This document shows positions 60,865-64,000 of a stretch of DNA of 64,000 bases, piece by piece. This stretch comes from an uncultured Rhodospirillales bacterium (GTDB lineage Bacteria; Pseudomonadota; Alphaproteobacteria; Reyranellales; Reyranellaceae): the NCBI GenBank assembly GCA_902825855.1, contig CADECW010000005.1, positions 1 to 64,000 of the forward strand, read 5' to 3'. Position 1 is the stretch's first letter. The number at the start of each line of letters is the position of its first letter. Position numbers and translations under genes: made by a program. The notes beneath the pieces were generated by a model. It saw only the letters and a program-made list of their open reading frames with translations. It was not told the DNA's origin and did no database searches.

Positions 60865-61809
60865 TCAGGACTTCCTTTGCCGCTTCGGCCGACGCGGTGG
60901 TGCCGCCAGAAAATCGGCGAACGCGCCCAGCCGGTCGCTGATGTGATTGACCATCAGCCGGGCGGGCGACGAAAGCCGACGATAGCGCGGCACCAGAATA
61001 CCGATGCGGCTCTGCGCCAGGCCGGGCTCGATCAACGGTACGTGCACCAGTTCGCCGCGGCGGATCTCTTCGATGAAGCCGATCGGCGTGAAGAACCCGA
61101 TGCCGAGGCCCGAGCGGATCACCTGGCGCATGAACTCGATGGAGTTGGAGACGATACGGGGCGACAGGCGCGCGCCCGAACCCGCGAATTCCATCGCCAT
61201 GATGGCGTCGAGCAGCCACCGGTCCTGCAGCATGACCACAGGATGGCCAACGCACTCGGTCAAGGTCAGCGACTTGCGCCCGGCCAGTGGATGGTCGGGC
61301 CGCATCAGCGCGCCCACTGCGGTCGGAAACTCGGCGATGACGTCGACACCGCGGAGCCGGGCGTCGACGAACAACACGCCGAAGTCATTGTCGCCTGATC
61401 GCAATGCCTCGCCGATCTCGCTGGGATGCACGGCGAGGACGGTAAAGGACACCTTTGGATGGCGCGCCGACATCTCGTCGACAACTTGCGGCAGGAATCG
61501 CACCAGCATCGACTCAAGCGAGATGATACGGACGTCGCCGCTCACTGTGCCGCCGAGGCTCGCAATCTCCGCCCGCGTCCGCTTGTACTCGTTCTGGGTC
61601 TCGCGCACGTGCCGCAGCAGCAATTCACCCGCTGCCGTCGGCCGAACCCCGCTGCGGCCGCGCTCGAACAGCGCCACGCCCATTTCGTCCTCGAGTCGCA
61701 GGATCTGCCGGTTGACCGCCGACGAGGCGATGCTGAGCGCGTCGGCCGCCTTGCGGATGGAGCCGTGGCGCGCGACGTGATCGAAGTAGCGCAGGACGGC
61801 GGCATGCAC
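60865..61809 (-). CDS. LysR-type transcriptional regulator
   Basis: This 314-residue regulator begins at GTG 61809 (HAAVLRYFDHVARHGSIRKAAD); the frame opens at 61968 without family sequence there. The winged helix is followed by the effector domain with RDVRIIS-type beta strands (GDVRIISLESMLVRFLP). The C-terminal tail is unusually basic (RRPKRQRKS). It is divergent from an ABC transporter operon, its probable target; the amidohydrolase follows one base after its stop. Confidence 0.88.
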   Translation of the reverse strand: MHAAVLRYFDHVARHGSIRKAADALSIASSAVNRQILRLEDEMGVALFERGRSGVRPTAAGELLLRHVRETQNEYKRTRAEIASLGGTVSGDVRIISLESMLVRFLPQVVDEMSARHPKVSFTVLAVHPSEIGEALRSGDNDFGVLFVDARLRGVDVIAEFPTAVGALMRPDHPLAGRKSLTLTECVGHPVVMLQDRWLLDAIMAMEFAGSGARLSPRIVSNSIEFMRQVIRSGLGIGFFTPIGFIEEIRRGELVHVPLIEPGLAQSRIGILVPRYRRLSSPARLMVNHISDRLGAFADFLAAPPRRPKRQRKS

Positions 61810-61834
61810 TGAGATTCTAGCCCTCCAGGGGCGA

Positions 61835-61847
61835 TGCCGAATTGGCA
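61835..61847. promoter_or_regulatory. T-N11-A LysR box
   Basis: TGCCGAATTGGCA is a T-N11-A motif with symmetric TGCC/GGCA arms. It lies in the divergent gap between the LysR gene and the ABC transporter, 26 bases from the LysR start. It is a likely binding site for that regulator. Confidence 0.55.
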
Positions 61848-61931
61848 ACGCACCGCACGAATTTATGTTCTTTTCTAGAGCACCACAGGTCAATAGCTTT
61901 TCACCAGGAACGACGAAAGGGGGAAGTCGCC

Positions 61932-62969
61932 ATGCGCCAGCTCGGTTCAAGCATCCGCCGCCGCTCATTGCTCAAGAGCGGGGCCGCCGCCACCGGCTTC
62001 GCCGCCGCCGGCCTCCTGCCGGCTGGCGGCTTCGCCCAGGCCAAGACCCAGACCGTCAACCTCCAGCTCGGCTGGCTCGCCGGCAACAACCAGATCGGCG
62101 AGGTCGCCGCCAAGCATCTCGGCTACTTCGAGGAGGAGAAGCTCAACGTCGTCATCCACCCCGGCGGACCCAGCATCGACGGCGTCGCCGTCGTCGCCTC
62201 CGGCCGTCATGACATCGGCCAGGTTTCGTCCAGTCCCTCGCTGATGCTGGCGGCCTCGCAGAAGATCCCGGTGATGTGCTTCGCCACCGGCCTGCAGCAA
62301 CATCCTTACGCCTACTTCTCGCTCCCCAAGAAACCGGTGCGGGCGCCCAAGGACCTCGTCGGCAAAAAGGTCGGCATCCAGGCCACCGCCAAGGTCTTGC
62401 TGAACGCGCTGATGAAGAAACACGGCATCGCCGAGAAGGACGTCGAGATCGTGATCATCGGCTCGGAAATGACGCCGGTCCTGACCGGCCAAACCGACGT
62501 GGTGAGCGGTTGGATCACCAACACCACGACCCTGAAGCCGCTCGGCCCGGACCGCATCGACCTCCGCCTGTGGGACGCCGGTGTACGGCTCTACGCACTG
62601 CCCTATTACGCCACCAAGGCGACGATCGAGAAGAAGCCGGAGATGCTGGCCGCCTATGTCCGCGCCGCATCGCGCGGCTGGGAATACGCCCTCAAGAATC
62701 CCGACAAGGCCGCGGCCATGCTGGTCAAGGAATACTCCAACCTCAACCTCGTCGACGAGGTCGAGGGCAGCAAGGTGCTGCTCACTTTCGCCTTCAACGC
62801 GAACACGCAGGCCAACGGCTGGGGCGCCTTCGACCCGGCGATCTGGCAGGAGCAGATCGCGCTCTATGACGACCTGAAGCAGTTCTCCGCAGGCGCCCCC
62901 AAGCTCGAGGACGTGATAACCACGAAAATCCTCGAAGCCACAAAGGGCGCCCGAGCAAAGGTCGGCTGA
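61932..62969 (+). CDS. NitT/TauT-type ABC transporter substrate-binding protein
   Basis: This 345-residue exported protein has a Tat-type signal (SIRRRSLLKSGAAATGFAAA). It is of the SsuA/ThiY-like family: NLQLGWLAGNNQIGEVAAK, YFEEEKLNVVIHPGG, GRHDIGQVSSSPSLMLA and LVGKKVGIQATAKVLL. Ligands of the family include sulfonates, pyrimidine precursors and nitrate. It is first in an operon with ATPase and permease; start ATG 61932. Confidence 0.9.
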   Translation: MRQLGSSIRRRSLLKSGAAATGFAAAGLLPAGGFAQAKTQTVNLQLGWLAGNNQIGEVAAKHLGYFEEEKLNVVIHPGGPSIDGVAVVASGRHDIGQVSSSPSLMLAASQKIPVMCFATGLQQHPYAYFSLPKKPVRAPKDLVGKKVGIQATAKVLLNALMKKHGIAEKDVEIVIIGSEMTPVLTGQTDVVSGWITNTTTLKPLGPDRIDLRLWDAGVRLYALPYYATKATIEKKPEMLAAYVRAASRGWEYALKNPDKAAAMLVKEYSNLNLVDEVEGSKVLLTFAFNANTQANGWGAFDPAIWQEQIALYDDLKQFSAGAPKLEDVITTKILEATKGARAKVG

Positions 62970-62973
62970 GGCG

Positions 62974-63738
62974 ATGGCGACTGCTGTCCAGTGCGAGCGG
63001 ATCACCGTGCGCTTCACCACGGAGCGCGGCACGGTCACGGCGCTGGAGAATATCGATCTCACGATTCCCCGCGGCAGCTTCCTCACCCTGCTCGGCCCTT
63101 CGGGTTGCGGAAAGTCGACGTTGCTGAGGGTGATGGCCGACCTGATCGAGCCCACTGGCGGACGGATCTCCGTGCTGGGCGATGCACCCGCAACCGCGCG
63201 GCTCAATCGCGAGATCGGCTTCGTCTTCCAGGACGCAGCCCTCCTGCCTTGGCGCTCTGTGCTTGAGAACGTAACGCTGCCTCTCGAAGTCGGCGGCGGC
63301 AAGGCCCTGCCCGGCGCGCGCTCGCCGCAGGACCTGCTGGGCCTGGTTGGTCTCACCGGCTGGGAGCAGGCCTTTCCGCACGAGCTTTCGGGCGGCATGC
63401 GCCAGCGCGTGGCAATTGCCCGTGCCCTGGTCTCGGGGCCTCGGCTGCTGTTGATGGACGAACCGTTCGGCGCCCTCGACGAGATCACGCGAGATCGCCT
63501 CAACGAGGAACTGCTCCAGGTCTGGGAATCGACCGGTACGACGATCGTGTTCGTCACCCACTCGATCTACGAGGCGGCCTTTCTCGGCCAGAAGGTCCTG
63601 CTGCTGGCAGCCCGGCCGGGCCGGGTCCGCGAGCTGGTACCCATCACCTTGCCGACGCCGCGACGGCTCGCGATGCGCGAGACACCCGAGTTCGTCGCCA
63701 TCGCCGGTCATCTGCGCCGCGTGCTGGAGACCTGCTGA
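62974..63738 (+). CDS. NitT/TauT-type ABC transporter ATPase
   Basis: This 254-residue ATPase has Walker A LLGPSGCGKSTLLR, Q-loop GFVFQDAALLPWR, signature LSGGMRQRVAIARAL, Walker B LLLMDEPFGALDE and switch FVTHSIYEA. The start is just after the binding protein stop (4-base gap). Its stop overlaps the permease start as TGATG. Confidence 0.93.
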   Translation: MATAVQCERITVRFTTERGTVTALENIDLTIPRGSFLTLLGPSGCGKSTLLRVMADLIEPTGGRISVLGDAPATARLNREIGFVFQDAALLPWRSVLENVTLPLEVGGGKALPGARSPQDLLGLVGLTGWEQAFPHELSGGMRQRVAIARALVSGPRLLLMDEPFGALDEITRDRLNEELLQVWESTGTTIVFVTHSIYEAAFLGQKVLLLAARPGRVRELVPITLPTPRRLAMRETPEFVAIAGHLRRVLETC

Positions 63739-64000
63739 TGACGAACCAGGCCGAGCCGGTCACCATGGCCACCGCCTTCGCCGAGGACGCCGAGGCGCAG
63801 GCTCGTTTCCGCGCCCACAAACGCTACCTCGCCTGGCGCGGCCGGCTGCTGCCGGTCGCCGCCGTGGCCGTCTTCCTGCTGCTGTGGTGGCAGGCGGTCG
63901 AGATCTTCGACATCAAGCCGTTCATCGCGCCCTCTCCGGTGGCGGTGGCGCAGGTGCTCTACGACCGTTTCGACATGCTGATGGCCAACCTGCTGCCGAC
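63738..64000 (+). CDS. NitT/TauT-type ABC transporter permease, cut by right edge
   Basis: The first 87 codons are visible. They have a charged cytosolic N-terminus, one transmembrane helix (about 41-55, VAAVAVFLLLWWQAV) and the family string IAPSPVAVAQVL. The rest lies outside the window. The start overlaps the ATPase stop. It completes the transporter with the ATPase and binding protein. Confidence 0.85.
   Translation, partial: MTNQAEPVTMATAFAEDAEAQARFRAHKRYLAWRGRLLPVAAVAVFLLLWWQAVEIFDIKPFIAPSPVAVAQVLYDRFDMLMANLLP

Noticed and set aside
1..64000. CRISPR arrays, rRNA, insertion sequences and transposases
   Set aside because: No regular direct-repeat spacing, no rRNA sequence and no transposase-like protein were seen on either strand.

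Overview
The window is a GC-rich, gene-dense bacterial chromosome segment. It best fits an alphaproteobacterium of the metabolically versatile soil or water type, for example Reyranella or related Rhodospirillales/Hyphomicrobiales; the genus is inference. Supporting signs are a GAAC-N7-GAAC LexA box directly upstream of lexA, the alphaproteobacterial gene order trpD-trpC-moaC-moeA-lexA / comEC / gltX / gltA, an HWE-type histidine kinase, and many Bug-type solute receptors. I found no rRNA, tRNA, CRISPR array or insertion sequence.

Region 1 (1-4.1 kb) looks less native. It holds a partial phage-type protein running off the left edge, a 2TM-type ion channel, an overlapping ribbon-helix-helix/unknown gene pair and an MFS exporter, with long empty stretches. 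Region 2 (4.1-20.1 kb) carries acyl-CoA and organic-acid metabolism: two tandem acyl-CoA dehydrogenases, a GST, two tandem Bug receptors divergent from an HpcH/HpaI aldolase, a citryl-CoA-lyase-like protein with a gamma-glutamyltransferase-family protein, a divergent polysaccharide deacetylase, an ADP-forming acyl-CoA synthetase fused to a GNAT domain, an EamA transporter and an orphan GAF/HWE kinase.

Region 3 (20.2-48.8 kb) begins with trpG and ends just before trpD, so about 28 kb of accessory genes separate trpG from trpDC. The block contains three more Bug receptors, an FMN monooxygenase divergent from a Rieske oxygenase, a frameshifted PEP-mutase-family gene, an amidase with a small AtzG-like partner, and an enolase-superfamily enzyme. 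It also has a five-gene minus-strand run (AMP ligase, class III extradiol dioxygenase, amidohydrolase, quinone-oxidoreductase-like MDR, 3-hydroxyisobutyrate-dehydrogenase-like), a TauD-like dioxygenase, an intact isocitrate lyase/PEP mutase family enzyme, a CaiB CoA-transferase, two envelope proteins of unknown function and a marR-emrA-emrB multidrug efflux operon with a palindromic operator candidate.

Region 4 (48.6-59.6 kb) is core: a copper-chaperone-like protein, then trpD-trpC-moaC-moeA joined by ATGA/TGATG stop-start overlaps, lexA with its own box, convergent comEC, gltX, an EamA transporter and gltA. Region 5 (59.6-64 kb) has a TRZ/ATZ-type amidohydrolase, a LysR regulator and a divergent NitT/TauT-type ABC transporter whose permease is cut by the right edge.

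A dispersed imperfect-palindrome repeat occurs between genes in at least three recognisable copies (36.7, 43.1, 46.8 kb), with two weaker ones (5.3, 13.4 kb). Most accessory enzymes are assigned at family level only; their substrates cannot be read from sequence.
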